DNA from: JBHIBD01 sp046758865
GTDB taxonomy: Bacteria > Planctomycetota > Brocadiia > Brocadiales > Bathyanammoxibiaceae
Direction of reading: 5' to 3'
DNA length: 36,769 nt
NCBI GenBank assembly: GCA_046758865.1
Contig: JBHIBD010000017.1
Span: 1 to 36,769, forward strand
Part shown: piece by piece, positions 7,861 through 16,785 of the stretch
Numbering within the stretch: the first letter of the stretch is position 1
Layout: every line of letters begins with the position of its first letter
The notes under the pieces: model-generated
Seen by the model: the letters and a program-made list of their open reading frames with translations, nothing else
Told to the model about the DNA's origin: nothing
Database searches by the model: none
Made by a program: the position numbers and the translations under genes

Positions 7861-7944
7861 GGCGTTAAAAATAGGGGGGCATTTATCGAAGGACGTTGAA
7901 GACTGTCACAGTATATCATTTTTCGTGCCACTGTCAATAAAGGC

Positions 7945-7972
7945 TTGACTTTAATGCGGATTTTGTTATAAA
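7945..7972 (+). promoter_or_regulatory. Sigma-70-like promoter for the 8.1-9.9 kb cluster
   Basis: TTGACT (7945-7950) and TATAAA (7967-7972) are separated by 16 bases. Transcription would start near 7980, about 80 bases before the ATG at 8058. It would drive the membrane-anchored SPOR-like gene and probably the next two genes. Confidence 0.6.
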
Positions 7973-8057
7973 TCACTGATGAATCTGGCCTTGGGAGCAC
8001 AGTTGTTATCTTTGTAAGCTTAGGGGTGTAAGACAGTTATATCAAAGAGGTTTATGC

Positions 8058-8804
8058 ATGGCAAAGGGTAAGATAGGTAAGACTTTCTTCGAGGTATACG
8101 GTTCGCAACCACGCGAAGGCGGTACATCAGGTGATAAGGCAGATAAGGAAAAGACACCAGCGGATTTTCCTACTTCTGAAGGTGAAGATGTCATAGTTAT
8201 TTCAGATGTAGCGGATGGACTTCCTGAGAAGGAGGAAGTTTCTGGCAAGGGCCGTGCAGCAGCAATAATCATAGGGAGTGTATGCGGTGTGGGTCTGGCG
8301 ATTGGTATGTTCTTTTTGGGTCACAGCATAGGTAAGGTTGAGACCCCAAGACAGGAGATGGCGGCGGAGGCCCCTGCCGCTGTGGGTGCTACAGTTCCCA
8401 AGACAAAACCGAGGCCCCCTGTGGCAGCCAAGGCAGAGCGCAAGCGTGCCAAGGAGGCCGCCTCAACACCTTCAAAACCTGAGAAAAAGCCACCTGAAAA
8501 AGCAGCGGCCGCACCAGCGGTTGCACCACCTCCCGCGAGCGCTGACATGTGGACTCTCAGGGTAATATCTTATACGGACGTACAGAAAAACCTTGAAAAG
8601 GCAGCTATCGTGGCGGACGTCTTGCAGAGTACCACAGGGCACGACGCCTTTGTAGCGAGGTTTGGCAATAAGTTAGTGGTGTGTCTTGGTGAATTTAACT
8701 CAAAAGATAACCCAGAGTTATTGGAACTGCAAAAACAGATTCGGGCGTTCGAGTACGAGAAAAAGAAACAGTTTATAAGCAGCTATCCGGTTCGTCTAAA
8801 GTAG
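8058..8804 (+). CDS. Membrane-anchored protein with Pro/Ala/Lys linker and SPOR-like C-terminus
   Basis: The 248-residue protein has a charged cytoplasmic N-terminus (1-65), one transmembrane helix (about 66-90), a low-complexity Ala/Pro/Lys linker (about 100-160) and a compact C-terminal domain of about 85 residues starting at DMWTLRVISY. That domain has the rhythm of SPOR peptidoglycan-binding domains (W.LRV...., then a late VVCLGEF). The similarity is loose and SPOR is an inference. AGAGG lies about 7 bases before the ATG. It is first in a cluster with the small basic protein and the DUF1571-like gene, whose start codons follow the previous stops by 12 and 28 bases. Confidence 0.7.
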   Translation: MAKGKIGKTFFEVYGSQPREGGTSGDKADKEKTPADFPTSEGEDVIVISDVADGLPEKEEVSGKGRAAAIIIGSVCGVGLAIGMFFLGHSIGKVETPRQEMAAEAPAAVGATVPKTKPRPPVAAKAERKRAKEAASTPSKPEKKPPEKAAAAPAVAPPPASADMWTLRVISYTDVQKNLEKAAIVADVLQSTTGHDAFVARFGNKLVVCLGEFNSKDNPELLELQKQIRAFEYEKKKQFISSYPVRLK

Positions 8805-8816
8805 AAGGAAACGGAC

Positions 8817-9053
8817 TTGAGCATAGATAAGAGTCTAGCAATAAAGGGAAGATTGGGTAGGGCCCGTAGCGTATTAAGAAGGGCTGAGCGCGTTAAGACA
8901 CTAGAAACCGAAGGCAGGTGGAAAGAGGGTGATTCTGTCTTTGGTTTACCCAAGGTTAAGTCTGTTCGCATAAAGAAGAAAAGTAAGGCGGTAAAAGGAC
9001 CGCCCAAGGAGGCCACGGCTCCTGAAGCCGAAGCTGCACCTACTGGTGAATAG
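8817..9053 (+). CDS. PVC-type small basic protein
   Basis: The 78-residue product starts at TTG (8817) with AAGGA about 7 bases upstream. The N-terminal 50 residues (LGRARSVLRRAERVKTLE..GRWKEGDSVFGLPKVKSVRIKKK) closely follow the small basic protein family that I recall as restricted to Planctomycetes, Verrucomicrobia and Chlamydiae (TIGR04137). The C-terminal 25 residues are a variable Lys/Ala/Pro/Glu tail. The family function is unproven, although association with RNA or ribosomes has been proposed. It is the strongest taxonomic marker in the window. Confidence 0.8.
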   Translation: MSIDKSLAIKGRLGRARSVLRRAERVKTLETEGRWKEGDSVFGLPKVKSVRIKKKSKAVKGPPKEATAPEAEAAPTGE

Positions 9054-9081
9054 GCATCCCCCCAAATGAGGTTAGTAACAC

Positions 9082-9891
9082 ATGTATTGTCGCAACTTGT
9101 TTAGCGTTACTAAGGTGGCGTTCATAATAATGGGATTGTTCTTTGTGGTAGAAGGACTTTCTCCGTGCACTAATGTAGGGGCAGCACCCACGGAAGGCAC
9201 GCATCTGCACGACCTTCCTCTGCAACTGGAAGAGGTTCAGGAGGTATTAGATAAGGCCCAGGAAAGTTATGCCCAACTTCAGGACTATACGGCCGTTATA
9301 CATAAGGAAGAACATAAGAACGGAAAGCAAGAAAAAGACGAGCACACAATAATAAAGTTCCAAAAGCCGTTTAAGGTCTACCTGAAATGGCTCTCAGGTA
9401 AGAATAAGGGCTCTCAACTGCTATATGTAGAGGGAAAGTACGACAACAAGATAATAATCCGCAAGGGCGGTGGCTTTCTCAAGGTATTTGGGACCATGGA
9501 GATGGACCCCAACGGTTTTTGGCTAAGGAAGTTTACCAAACACTCAATAAAAGAGGTAGGCTTCGGTGGGATTATAGAGAAGTCCTACCAACAGTTAAAG
9601 CACGCAAGAGAACAAAATCTTGTAGCTGCAGCCCAGTGCACCATGTCTGAGGTAGAAGGCAGACCTGCGCACAAGGTGGTGATGGTACTCGCTCCAGAAG
9701 GCGAGGATAATGGGTACTACTGCAAATCCACTATCCAGTACTTTGACGCCGAGACCTATCTGCCCCTTAAGGCCACCTTCTGGCTATGGGAGGACGAGAC
9801 TGCGGAGGTCTTTACCTTCACTAAGGTTAAGTTGAATGTCGGTCTGACAGAGACCGACTTCGACAGGGACAATAAAGAGTATCACTTTTAG
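9082..9891 (+). CDS. Exported DUF1571-family protein
   Basis: The 269-residue protein has an N-terminal hydrophobic signal (about 10-32, ending near VGAAP). A body follows with the DUF1571 pattern: ALDKAQ-like start, LQDYTAVIHKEE, PFKVYLKWLSGKNKGSQLLYVEGKYDNK, a KHSIKEVGFGGIIEK segment, and FDAETYLPLKATFW near the C-terminus. The layout resembles LolA/LolB-like outer-membrane lipoprotein-handling folds, but no function is established. DUF1571 is frequent in Planctomycetes. GAGG lies about 10 bases before the ATG. Its stop overlaps the convergent selB stop by 4 bases, leaving no room for an intergenic terminator. Confidence 0.8.
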   Translation: MYCRNLFSVTKVAFIIMGLFFVVEGLSPCTNVGAAPTEGTHLHDLPLQLEEVQEVLDKAQESYAQLQDYTAVIHKEEHKNGKQEKDEHTIIKFQKPFKVYLKWLSGKNKGSQLLYVEGKYDNKIIIRKGGGFLKVFGTMEMDPNGFWLRKFTKHSIKEVGFGGIIEKSYQQLKHAREQNLVAAAQCTMSEVEGRPAHKVVMVLAPEGEDNGYYCKSTIQYFDAETYLPLKATFWLWEDETAEVFTFTKVKLNVGLTETDFDRDNKEYHF

Positions 9892-11804
9892 TGGGTATAC
9901 AGCACCCTCTTGTCTCCCACCCTCTTTGTTAGATGCACCCTGTCAAAGTACTCCAGGAGTGGCACCACGTATTTGCGGGAGGCCCCAATAAGGTCTCTGA
10001 AATCAGCTACCGCCATGGACCCTCTTTCTTTTATAGACCTTTCCAGTATGTCTCTTAGTTCCTCAATTACCTTGGCGTGAAAATAAAGCGCCGGTTCCAC
10101 CTCAATCAGTGTGCCTTCTTCTACCAGTAAATTAAGAAACGACCCGAACCTCTCCCTTTCAGGAGGGTCTTTGGGCAGCAGCTTTTCCAAGGACGGGGGG
10201 GTAAACCTGTCCTTTAAAAAAGAATCTTCTATTGACTTCATGACCTTCTTATCCGATTCAGACAGCCTTACCTGGTGGCCCGCCATGGCGATCCTCTGCC
10301 CCGAGGTGACAATGACGCCTTCCCGCTGCAAATCCGCCAGGATTCGTGATAGCAAGGGGAGGGGCAGGCCTCTTGGCAGTTTTGTCCGTAGTGCAGCCCC
10401 TTCAATGCCCCTTTTCACGGGGTTAGCCTTGTGGAATTCCTCTATGTGTCTAAGAATCTCGGCCCTAGTGGCGGAGAATTTTTGCCGATGGACGCTAAAG
10501 ACCCTTGAATCCTCCTTTATACTTACTAGGACGCCCTTTTCTGTAAGCACGTTGATTACCTCTTTTACCCTAGAGGGACATATATTGAGGCGCCTTGAAA
10601 TCTCTTCGTCTGAGAGAAGATTATGTGTAGGCTCCAGAAAGGCATGTTCTACAATCTCCTGATCTGTCCCCTCAAGGAGCAGCCTCAGTGGTGCCAGCGT
10701 CTCTTCTCTGAAACGCTTGAGTTTTCTGGTATATGCCCCCCTTAGAACCTTTCCACCTCCGATGGTGCGGCAGGGGGAATAAGAGCGTATTACATAGTAT
10801 TCCCCCCTCTCAGCCACAATGGGCTCTTCCAGCCTGTACTGTACAAAGGCACTCTCGCCGGGTTTTAGCACCTCTTTATCCAGTAAGACGGTCCTGCCCA
10901 TTACCTCGCTGGTGGCGATGTGAAACCTAATCCTTTCCCCATTTCCAAGCGACTTGCGGGCGGTGGGAAGGTACTGAAGGTAGCAGTCCACCATCTGCAC
11001 AGGCTCCAGATAGCCAGGAACCGAGAGCTGGAAGCCCCTGTGGACCTCAGACGTCTTGACACCTGAGAGGTTAAGTGCGGCACGTTGCCCTTGGTGCGCA
11101 AAGTCGGTCTTTTCTCCATGAACCTCGATGCCCCTCACCCTTACAGACTTTTTTAATGGCAGTATCTCCACCTCATCGCCCACTTTTATCTCTCCGTTCG
11201 AGACCGTACCCGTTGCCACACAGCCAAAGCCCTGGATGGTGAAGGCCCTGTCAATGGGAAGGCGAAAGACGCCCCGAACTCGCTCCTCCTGAAGGCTTAG
11301 AATAAGCTCTCTCAGAGTTTCCCTCAGTTCGGGTATGCCCTCCCCTGTGACAGACGATACAACCTTCATCGGCGCATTCCGGAGAAAAGTTCTATTTACG
11401 AGCCTCTTCACGTCTTCTTTGACCAATCCCAGCCAGTCCTCGCCTACCAGGTCCTTTTTTGTCAGGACGATTATACCGTGCTTTATACCCAAGAGTTCCA
11501 GTATCTCGAGGTGTTCAACCGTCTGTGGCATTACACCATCATCCGCGGCAATAACTAACATCGCAAGGTCAATGCCCGTTGCCCCCGCCAGCATGTTCTT
11601 TACAAAGCGTTCGTGGCCGGGTACATCCACAATACCGACCCGGAGGCCTTCATCTATATCCATAAAGGCAAAACCCAAATCTATGGTTATGCCGCGGGTC
11701 TTTTCCTCTGGTAGGCGGTCGGTGTCAATGCCCGTGAGGGCGGTAATGAGGACAGTCTTTCCGTGGTCAATGTGTCCTGCCGTACCGATAACTACTCTCT
11801 TCAC
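9888..11804 (-). CDS. selB: Selenocysteine-specific elongation factor SelB
   Basis: The 638-residue protein begins with a GTPase domain (GTAGHIDHGKT at 7-17, EKTRGITIDLGF, DVPGHERFV, TKKDL) followed by EF-Tu-like domains 2 and 3. The C-terminal half is a series of winged helices (about 370-638) that bind the SECIS hairpin. It delivers Sec-tRNA(Sec) to UGA codons. The start is GTG in a GTGA overlap with the selA stop, so translation is coupled. Length matches the family. Its client in this window is the ArsM-type gene at 2112-2855. Confidence 0.97.
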   Translation of the reverse strand: MKRVVIGTAGHIDHGKTVLITALTGIDTDRLPEEKTRGITIDLGFAFMDIDEGLRVGIVDVPGHERFVKNMLAGATGIDLAMLVIAADDGVMPQTVEHLEILELLGIKHGIIVLTKKDLVGEDWLGLVKEDVKRLVNRTFLRNAPMKVVSSVTGEGIPELRETLRELILSLQEERVRGVFRLPIDRAFTIQGFGCVATGTVSNGEIKVGDEVEILPLKKSVRVRGIEVHGEKTDFAHQGQRAALNLSGVKTSEVHRGFQLSVPGYLEPVQMVDCYLQYLPTARKSLGNGERIRFHIATSEVMGRTVLLDKEVLKPGESAFVQYRLEEPIVAERGEYYVIRSYSPCRTIGGGKVLRGAYTRKLKRFREETLAPLRLLLEGTDQEIVEHAFLEPTHNLLSDEEISRRLNICPSRVKEVINVLTEKGVLVSIKEDSRVFSVHRQKFSATRAEILRHIEEFHKANPVKRGIEGAALRTKLPRGLPLPLLSRILADLQREGVIVTSGQRIAMAGHQVRLSESDKKVMKSIEDSFLKDRFTPPSLEKLLPKDPPERERFGSFLNLLVEEGTLIEVEPALYFHAKVIEELRDILERSIKERGSMAVADFRDLIGASRKYVVPLLEYFDRVHLTKRVGDKRVLYTH

Positions 11805-13210
11805 TTTGCAACTCCAACAAAGATTCTCAGAAGGGCATTGAGGATTTCTTCCACATCAGCCCTGTCCCTTACAGTGCGGAGGTCCAGGAGTAATCTGTCT
11901 TTTTCTATCCGTGCAAAGATGGGTGGATTGTTCTGTCTAAGTCTGTCAGAGACCTCCTGTGCGCTAGGCGTCTCCATGCTCAGGGAGATAAGTTTTGTAG
12001 GGATTTCTTCCCCAGGCAGTGAGCCACCTCCTACAGCGGAGGTCCCATCCTCCAGAGTGGCGGCAATCTTATCGCCGCTCCTCTTTGAAAGCTCTTTTAT
12101 GAATTTTTTGGATTCCACTTCAACCTTTTTAAGTGGCCTGGTGAGCATCTCGAGTATAGGTAAGTACTGCGTGAGTTTGGACTTGTCTGCATAGAGTCTC
12201 AAAGTGGCCTCAAGGGCTGCTATGGTGAGTTTGTCAACCCTCAGGGCCCTAGCAAGTGGATTTCTCTTCATAAGGTCAACATATCCCTTCTTTCCTACTA
12301 TGAGCCCACCCTGTGGGCCACCCAGCAGCTTGTCGGTGCTGAAGGTAATTATGTCTGCACCGGCCCTTACACCCTCCTCCACCGTTGGCTCATGCGGAAG
12401 CCCAAACATTTCCAGATTATATAATGCGCCACTGCCCAGGTCATACATCACTGGTATCTCATACTCCCGGGCCAGTCTCACAAGTTCCTCTATCTTCACT
12501 GAGGTGGTGAAGCCCACGATGCGGAAGTTGCTTGAGTGGACCTTGAGGAGGAGGGCGGTGTTGGGGGTTATGGCCTTTCTGTAGTCAGATATATAGGTTC
12601 TATTTGTGGTGCCCACTTCTACCATTATTGCCCCACTCTTGACCATCACCTCTGGCATCCGGAAGGAGCCTCCAATCTCTACCAGTTGAGAGCGTGATAC
12701 AATGGCCTCTTTGCCCCTGGCAAGTGTGTCCAGGGCGAGAAGCACGGCTGCGGCATTGTTGTTTACCACCATCGCCGCTTCCGCACCGGTGAGGGCAACG
12801 GCAAGGGACTCGACATGGTCTCCCCTGGAAGACCTTTTCCCGGTCACCGGGTCTACCTCAAGGGAGCAATAGCTCTCTGCCACATCTTTTATACTCTCGA
12901 GGGCCTCACTGGCCAGGGGAGAGCGTCCAAGTCCAGTGTGTACCAGGACGCCAGAGGCGTTGATAACTCGCTTTATTGGTACTTTCCCCCTCTCCAGTAG
13001 CCTTCCCCTTATGAGTGGGATGATGGTCGTAGGGGAAAGGTCTGCGTCTGAAGTCTGGGAACGCCCGATGGATTCCCTTAGCATGTCCAGCACCTCCCTG
13101 ATAGTGGAGATAACCAGTGGCCTGGGATAGGTCTCGAAAAATTCAGATATTTCGGGCACCTCCAGCAGTGCACCTACGGAGGGTATATTTCTTAAGTCTT
13201 TCTTGTCCAT
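11801..13210 (-). CDS. selA: L-seryl-tRNA(Sec) selenium transferase SelA
   Basis: The 469-residue PLP enzyme converts seryl-tRNA(Sec) to selenocysteyl-tRNA(Sec) using selenophosphate. Visible features are the N-terminal LRNIPSVGALLE helix region, INASGVLVHTGLGRSPL, RSSRGDHVE, and the PLP lysine in STDKLLGGPQGG (Lys294). Length and motifs are standard. The ATG lies one base after the stop of the NicO/UreH-type gene, and the stop overlaps selB, giving a compact three-gene unit. selD and the tRNA(Sec) gene were not found in the window. Confidence 0.97.
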   Translation of the reverse strand: MDKKDLRNIPSVGALLEVPEISEFFETYPRPLVISTIREVLDMLRESIGRSQTSDADLSPTTIIPLIRGRLLERGKVPIKRVINASGVLVHTGLGRSPLASEALESIKDVAESYCSLEVDPVTGKRSSRGDHVESLAVALTGAEAAMVVNNNAAAVLLALDTLARGKEAIVSRSQLVEIGGSFRMPEVMVKSGAIMVEVGTTNRTYISDYRKAITPNTALLLKVHSSNFRIVGFTTSVKIEELVRLAREYEIPVMYDLGSGALYNLEMFGLPHEPTVEEGVRAGADIITFSTDKLLGGPQGGLIVGKKGYVDLMKRNPLARALRVDKLTIAALEATLRLYADKSKLTQYLPILEMLTRPLKKVEVESKKFIKELSKRSGDKIAATLEDGTSAVGGGSLPGEEIPTKLISLSMETPSAQEVSDRLRQNNPPIFARIEKDRLLLDLRTVRDRADVEEILNALLRIFVGVAK

Positions 13211-13211
13211 C

Positions 13212-13886
13212 TCATTTATAGTGTGTGTAGTGGTATAGTATTAGCCCTATACCTATAATTAAGAGCACGAAACCGACTACCTTTCTTTCGTGGTGTTCCA
13301 GCCTCTCTAATCTTAACCACTTTACCCCCTTATATGCAAGGGCGGTTAAAATGAGCATACCGATGGCGTTGGCGGCGGCCAAGACCATGCCCATGAGCGC
13401 AAGGAGAGACCAGGTAAAGTTGCTGGCCGCCAGGAACATGGGCAAAAGCTCAACACATGGAGACAATGTTACCATAGTGAATAGCGATACGGTGGCTGCC
13501 CTGTCCGACAGGGCAGGGTCAATGGGACCGTGGTTATGGGTCTGTTTCTTGCTCATGGTTATATATACAAGGCCCATTGCCACCAGTATACCGCCCGTTA
13601 TTATATCCATGCCCTCTGCGTGTCTTGTTATCTGAAAGCCGAGAAACGCCACCACCACGCCCATGGCAGTAGTTGCAGTAGAGTGGCCTAAGCTACTTAC
13701 AGCGGTTACGCCCAGGGTCCTGGTCAGGGACCACCCCTGACTCTTACCCACTAAGGCAAATGGTATCCAATGATGGGGAAGAATGGCGTGAATCAGGGCT
13801 ATGGTAAAGACAGCTACGAAGATGCTTATGGTCGGCTGGTCCATATGGTTGCCACAATGAGAGTCCAGAGAGCCTTGCAAAAACAC
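13212..13886 (-). CDS. NicO/UreH-type membrane transporter in operon with selA-selB
   Basis: The 224-residue polytopic membrane protein is paralogous to the one at 1166-1789. It has HAILPHHWIPFALVGKSQGWS (HX4HH in place of HX4DH), LGHSTATTAMG (the LGHS signature of nickel/cobalt permeases), a His-containing loop (KKQTHNHGP) and LSPCVELLPMF. The start used is GTG at 13886 with GAGAG about 5 bases upstream. An internal ATG at 13844 would remove 14 residues and begins just before the first helix. The TGA stop is one base from the selA ATG. Operon position suggests a supply role for the selenoprotein system, as selenium oxyanion or as nickel for NiFeSe enzymes, but this is inference. Confidence 0.8.
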   Translation of the reverse strand: MFLQGSLDSHCGNHMDQPTISIFVAVFTIALIHAILPHHWIPFALVGKSQGWSLTRTLGVTAVSSLGHSTATTAMGVVVAFLGFQITRHAEGMDIITGGILVAMGLVYITMSKKQTHNHGPIDPALSDRAATVSLFTMVTLSPCVELLPMFLAASNFTWSLLALMGMVLAAANAIGMLILTALAYKGVKWLRLERLEHHERKVVGFVLLIIGIGLILYHYTHYK

Positions 13887-13928
13887 TATCTCTCTGCCTT
13901 TGCAGGGCCCCTAAATATTAACGGCTCA

Positions 13929-13957
13929 ATTTTAACAGTTCTTATCCAACCTTTCAA
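13929..13957 (-). promoter_or_regulatory. Sigma-70-like promoter of the transporter-selA-selB operon
   Basis: Read on the minus strand, TTGAAA (13952-13957) and TAAAAT (13929-13934) are separated by exactly 17 bases, each one mismatch from consensus. The start site would be near 13922, giving a leader of about 36 bases before the GTG at 13886. Confidence 0.6.
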
Positions 13958-14121
13958 TTAATAAGGGGTTATGTTTTTGCTTGAAAAATGTGGACTATTG
14001 ACACGTGGGGTGGGTATACTGTCCCTTTAAGGAATCAAGAAATAATGGAATATTAGGGCCTTTTCGTGAAATTTTACAGTAATAAGCATTAATCCCCAAA
14101 AGGAATAATGAGGAGTTGATT

Positions 14122-15522
14122 ATGAGGTTCATAATAGCCTCTGTTTTCATCCTAAGCGCGTTATCCTTTGGTGTAGATGACCTGCCTGGCCTTGACGTGT
14201 CCTTGTACGACGGCCCTGTGGTGATGGCAGCAGAGGAAGGAGGGGGAGCGCCACCCGTACAAGCGAAGCAGAGGTTTACCGACATAATGGAGAAATACGG
14301 CCTTGCACTGGCCATAGTCTTTGCCTTCTGGTGGGGATTACTGGCTAATGTAGGTTCGCCATGTGTATTTCCCCTGGTGCCGATAACCGTGGCCTATTTT
14401 GCCACCCAGGGTGAGACCAAGGGCAAACGCTATACCATACTCTTGGCCTGCGTGTATGTACTGGGAATAGCAACACTGTTTGCACCCCTTGGTGTGGCCT
14501 CGGCGATGGCGGGCAAGAACATCGGCGCCCTCATGGGTAATCCCTTTTTCATCGGACCATTCGCGGCCTTTCTGGTAGCCATGTCCCTGAGCATGTTCGG
14601 GCTCTATGAGATAAAGCTTCCAGGTTTCATCATGCGCCGCTTATCTGGCGGCGAGAGAAAGACGGGTATTGCGGGGACCTTTTTTATGGGGGTTCTATTG
14701 GGGTTCGTGGCTGCCCCCTGTGTAGGCCCATTTCTCGCCTCCATCCTGGGATTTGTGGCCACTACAGGCAGCATACCAATAGGGCTCATCACCCTATTCT
14801 GCTTCGCCCTTGGCCTGGGTATGCCATATCTGTTTCTGGCCATCTTTGCAAAGACCGTAGCAGGGCTCCCCAGGGCAGGAGAGTGGATGATAAATGTGAA
14901 ACAGTTTGCCGGGATGGTGATTCTACTGGTGGCCGTTTACTTCCTGTCGAAAGTGATTCCCGTAGATGTGGCCAAGATTCTGGGAGGAATAATCATTGTA
15001 GTTATGGGTGCCTTTTTAGACATCCTGTCCTGGAAGCGAGTAACCTCCTGGAGTATAGCAGGCAGGGTAATTGGCGTGCTGCTTGCCCTGGGAGGGCTTA
15101 TGCTCTTCACCTGGGGTGTGTTGGGGCTGACTGGCCTATATCAAAAGACCACAGGCCTGGGTCCTGCCGAGGAGATAAAGTGGGTAACGTCTTTTGACGA
15201 GGGTATGAAGCTGGCTAAAGACACAGGTAAACCGGTATTTATAGACTTCTATGCAGAGTGGTGCACCGATTGTAAGTTGATGGACGCCAAGACCTGGGCA
15301 AACGAGGACGTGATAAGGGAGGCTAAGAGGTTCGTGGCTATAAAGTTAGATTGCTCTGAGAGCGACAGTCCTTACAACAAGCTCAGGATAGAGAGGTTCA
15401 AATCCTTTGCTATGCCCTTTATGGCCTTCTTCGATTCAGAAGGAAATTATCTTGAGGATTATGCACTCGAGGGTTATACTGGGCCGAAGAAATTTCTTGA
15501 GATAGCAAAGGCGATAAAATAG
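14122..15522 (+). CDS. dsbD: DsbD/CcdA-type thiol:disulfide interchange protein
   Basis: The 466-residue product has an N-terminal signal-like helix, a CcdA-type membrane domain (about 60-330) with the redox pair Cys81 (SPCVFPLVP) and Cys200 (APCVGPF), and a C-terminal periplasmic thioredoxin domain with WCTDC (Cys381/Cys384). It lacks the N-terminal immunoglobulin-like domain of E. coli DsbD. Its usual role is to pass electrons from cytosolic thioredoxin to periplasmic thiols. AGGAG sits 6 bases before the ATG at 14122. trxA follows after 10 bases, matching the expected electron donor. The neighbouring copper island encodes Cys-rich exported proteins that would need reduced thiols. Confidence 0.92.
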   Translation: MRFIIASVFILSALSFGVDDLPGLDVSLYDGPVVMAAEEGGGAPPVQAKQRFTDIMEKYGLALAIVFAFWWGLLANVGSPCVFPLVPITVAYFATQGETKGKRYTILLACVYVLGIATLFAPLGVASAMAGKNIGALMGNPFFIGPFAAFLVAMSLSMFGLYEIKLPGFIMRRLSGGERKTGIAGTFFMGVLLGFVAAPCVGPFLASILGFVATTGSIPIGLITLFCFALGLGMPYLFLAIFAKTVAGLPRAGEWMINVKQFAGMVILLVAVYFLSKVIPVDVAKILGGIIIVVMGAFLDILSWKRVTSWSIAGRVIGVLLALGGLMLFTWGVLGLTGLYQKTTGLGPAEEIKWVTSFDEGMKLAKDTGKPVFIDFYAEWCTDCKLMDAKTWANEDVIREAKRFVAIKLDCSESDSPYNKLRIERFKSFAMPFMAFFDSEGNYLEDYALEGYTGPKKFLEIAKAIK

Positions 15523-15532
15523 GGAGGCTGAC

Positions 15533-15856
15533 ATGGCGGAGGTACCATCTATCAATGACGGCAATTTTAAGGGTGAGGTGCTTGAGTCTACCACACCTGT
15601 GCTTGTAGACTTCTGGGCTACCTGGTGTGCGCCCTGCAAGCAGATGTCAGAGATTTTGGATGAGGTTATTGGGTGCTACCAGGGCAAGGTAAAGATTGTA
15701 AAGCTTAACGTGGATGAGGCCACAAGTACCGCCGCACAGTACGGCATAACGGCCATTCCTACCCTGATTATGTTCAAGGATGGAAAAGAGGCTGCACGCA
15801 TGGTAGGGGTGGTGCCCAAGGATAAGCTGGAGAAGAAACTCAAGGCAGTTGTTTAA
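15533..15856 (+). CDS. trxA: Thioredoxin
   Basis: The 107-residue protein is a complete thioredoxin fold: VDFWATWCAPCKQM with Cys32/Cys35, DEATSTAAQYGITAIPTLIMFKDGK including the cis-Pro (IPT), and a C-terminal VPKDKLEKKL helix. There is no signal peptide, so it is cytosolic. GGGAGG precedes the ATG. It is cotranscribed with the DsbD-type gene and is its likely reductant. The gap after it (15857-15999) shows no gene or clear terminator. Confidence 0.95.
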   Translation: MAEVPSINDGNFKGEVLESTTPVLVDFWATWCAPCKQMSEILDEVIGCYQGKVKIVKLNVDEATSTAAQYGITAIPTLIMFKDGKEAARMVGVVPKDKLEKKLKAVV

Positions 15857-15999
15857 CGCCAGGGTGTTCCGTTGCCGAAGGCTAAGGACACCAGTGTGCA
15901 GTGGGAGCACCAGCAAGATAGGCGTTGAAGACCGATTAATGGCCGCACAACATACGTTCCACTTAGCATCGCTACAGTTGGGCCCGTGTTCTCATCCTG

Positions 16000-16671
16000 T
16001 TATTGATGCTCTTGATGCCTTCCTTCTTCGTGACGAGAGCGTTCCTCCCGGTATAAGCGCTTTGCCTCCTTCGACTCTCTACACTCACACCTGGCTGTCT
16101 TTTCCTCACAGTGGTCGCAGACACAGTTGGTATGCTCTGTGCTGCACAGGCAGGCAAATTGGTATGGGTCCATGCTAAACGCAGCCCTGCAGTCAGTCGA
16201 GCAGAAGTAATATACAAAGCCGTGGTAGCCATAACTGACAGCCTTTTCCTTTCCCACTGTCATACCACAGACAGGGTCAAAGGCCTTTTTCCCCCTTAGT
16301 TGGAATGGGCTTATCTCTTCGGCCTGCGGACATTTGCACCTCCCCGCTTCCCCCTCACAGTGTTCACATACACATTCAGGATGTATCTGGCCGCGGCAGG
16401 GACAGGCAAACTTGTAGGGGTCTCCATCAAACTTGTCTCTGCACTCATAAGAACAGAAGTAGTACAACTTACCCTCGAATTCCCCAATCCTGGCCTTGTC
16501 CTTCTTTACCCTCATCTCGCATACTGGGTCAAAGACCTTCTCCTCCGCATGTTTACTTTTGTGCTCAACCGCCGCCGTCTCCGCCGTGCAGTCCTGTAGT
16601 GTGCGGTCACTGCAAAGGGACATCACCAACATGAAGGCAAAGATAGCCAAAGAGTATGTAAAGCCCTTCAT
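16000..16671 (-). CDS. Exported protein with two YHS domains, each followed by a Cys-rich motif
   Basis: The 223-residue protein starts at ATG 16671 (an in-frame TTG at 16689 is less likely), with a signal helix MKGFTYSLAIFAFMLVM. It holds two copies of one module: a YHS/TRASH domain (FDPVCEMRV...YYFCSYECRDKF and FDPVCGMTV...YYFCSTDCRAAF) followed by a segment of the form FACxC-x(6)-CxCxHC-x(6)-CxC. The tail is rich in Arg, His and Glu. YHS domains bind Cu, Ag or other soft metals. The exact Cys-rich extension is not one I recognise. It is last in the copper island, downstream of the sister protein at 16825-17208. It is probably a periplasmic metal scavenger or CusCBA feeder. Confidence 0.75.
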   Translation of the reverse strand: MKGFTYSLAIFAFMLVMSLCSDRTLQDCTAETAAVEHKSKHAEEKVFDPVCEMRVKKDKARIGEFEGKLYYFCSYECRDKFDGDPYKFACPCRGQIHPECVCEHCEGEAGRCKCPQAEEISPFQLRGKKAFDPVCGMTVGKEKAVSYGYHGFVYYFCSTDCRAAFSMDPYQFACLCSTEHTNCVCDHCEEKTARCECRESKEAKRLYREERSRHEEGRHQEHQ

Positions 16672-16699
16672 TATTGTCTTTTCTCTCAATTAGGATTAC

Positions 16700-16717
16700 G
16701 GTGCGTCGAGACGCACC
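16700..16717. repeat. Short palindromic repeat GGTGCGTC-GA-GACGCACC
   Basis: Perfect 8-bp arms. The same palindrome recurs at 32782-32799 (centre TT) and 33547-33564 (centre GA), each in an intergenic gap. Confidence 0.65.
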
Positions 16718-16785
16718 CTACACCTGACGAAACCTTTAAAGAGTTTACCGCCAGAAGTGGTGACTTTCTCATTGGTATCTTAAGA

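Noticed and set aside
13993..14018. TTGACA ... TATACT as a promoter for the DsbD-type gene
   Set aside because: The spacing is only 11 bases, too short for a sigma-70 promoter; no better pair was found in this gap.
11801..14121. tRNA(Sec) gene or selD near selA/selB
   Set aside because: No cloverleaf with a UCA anticodon and no selD-like ORF could be seen in the operon or its flanks.
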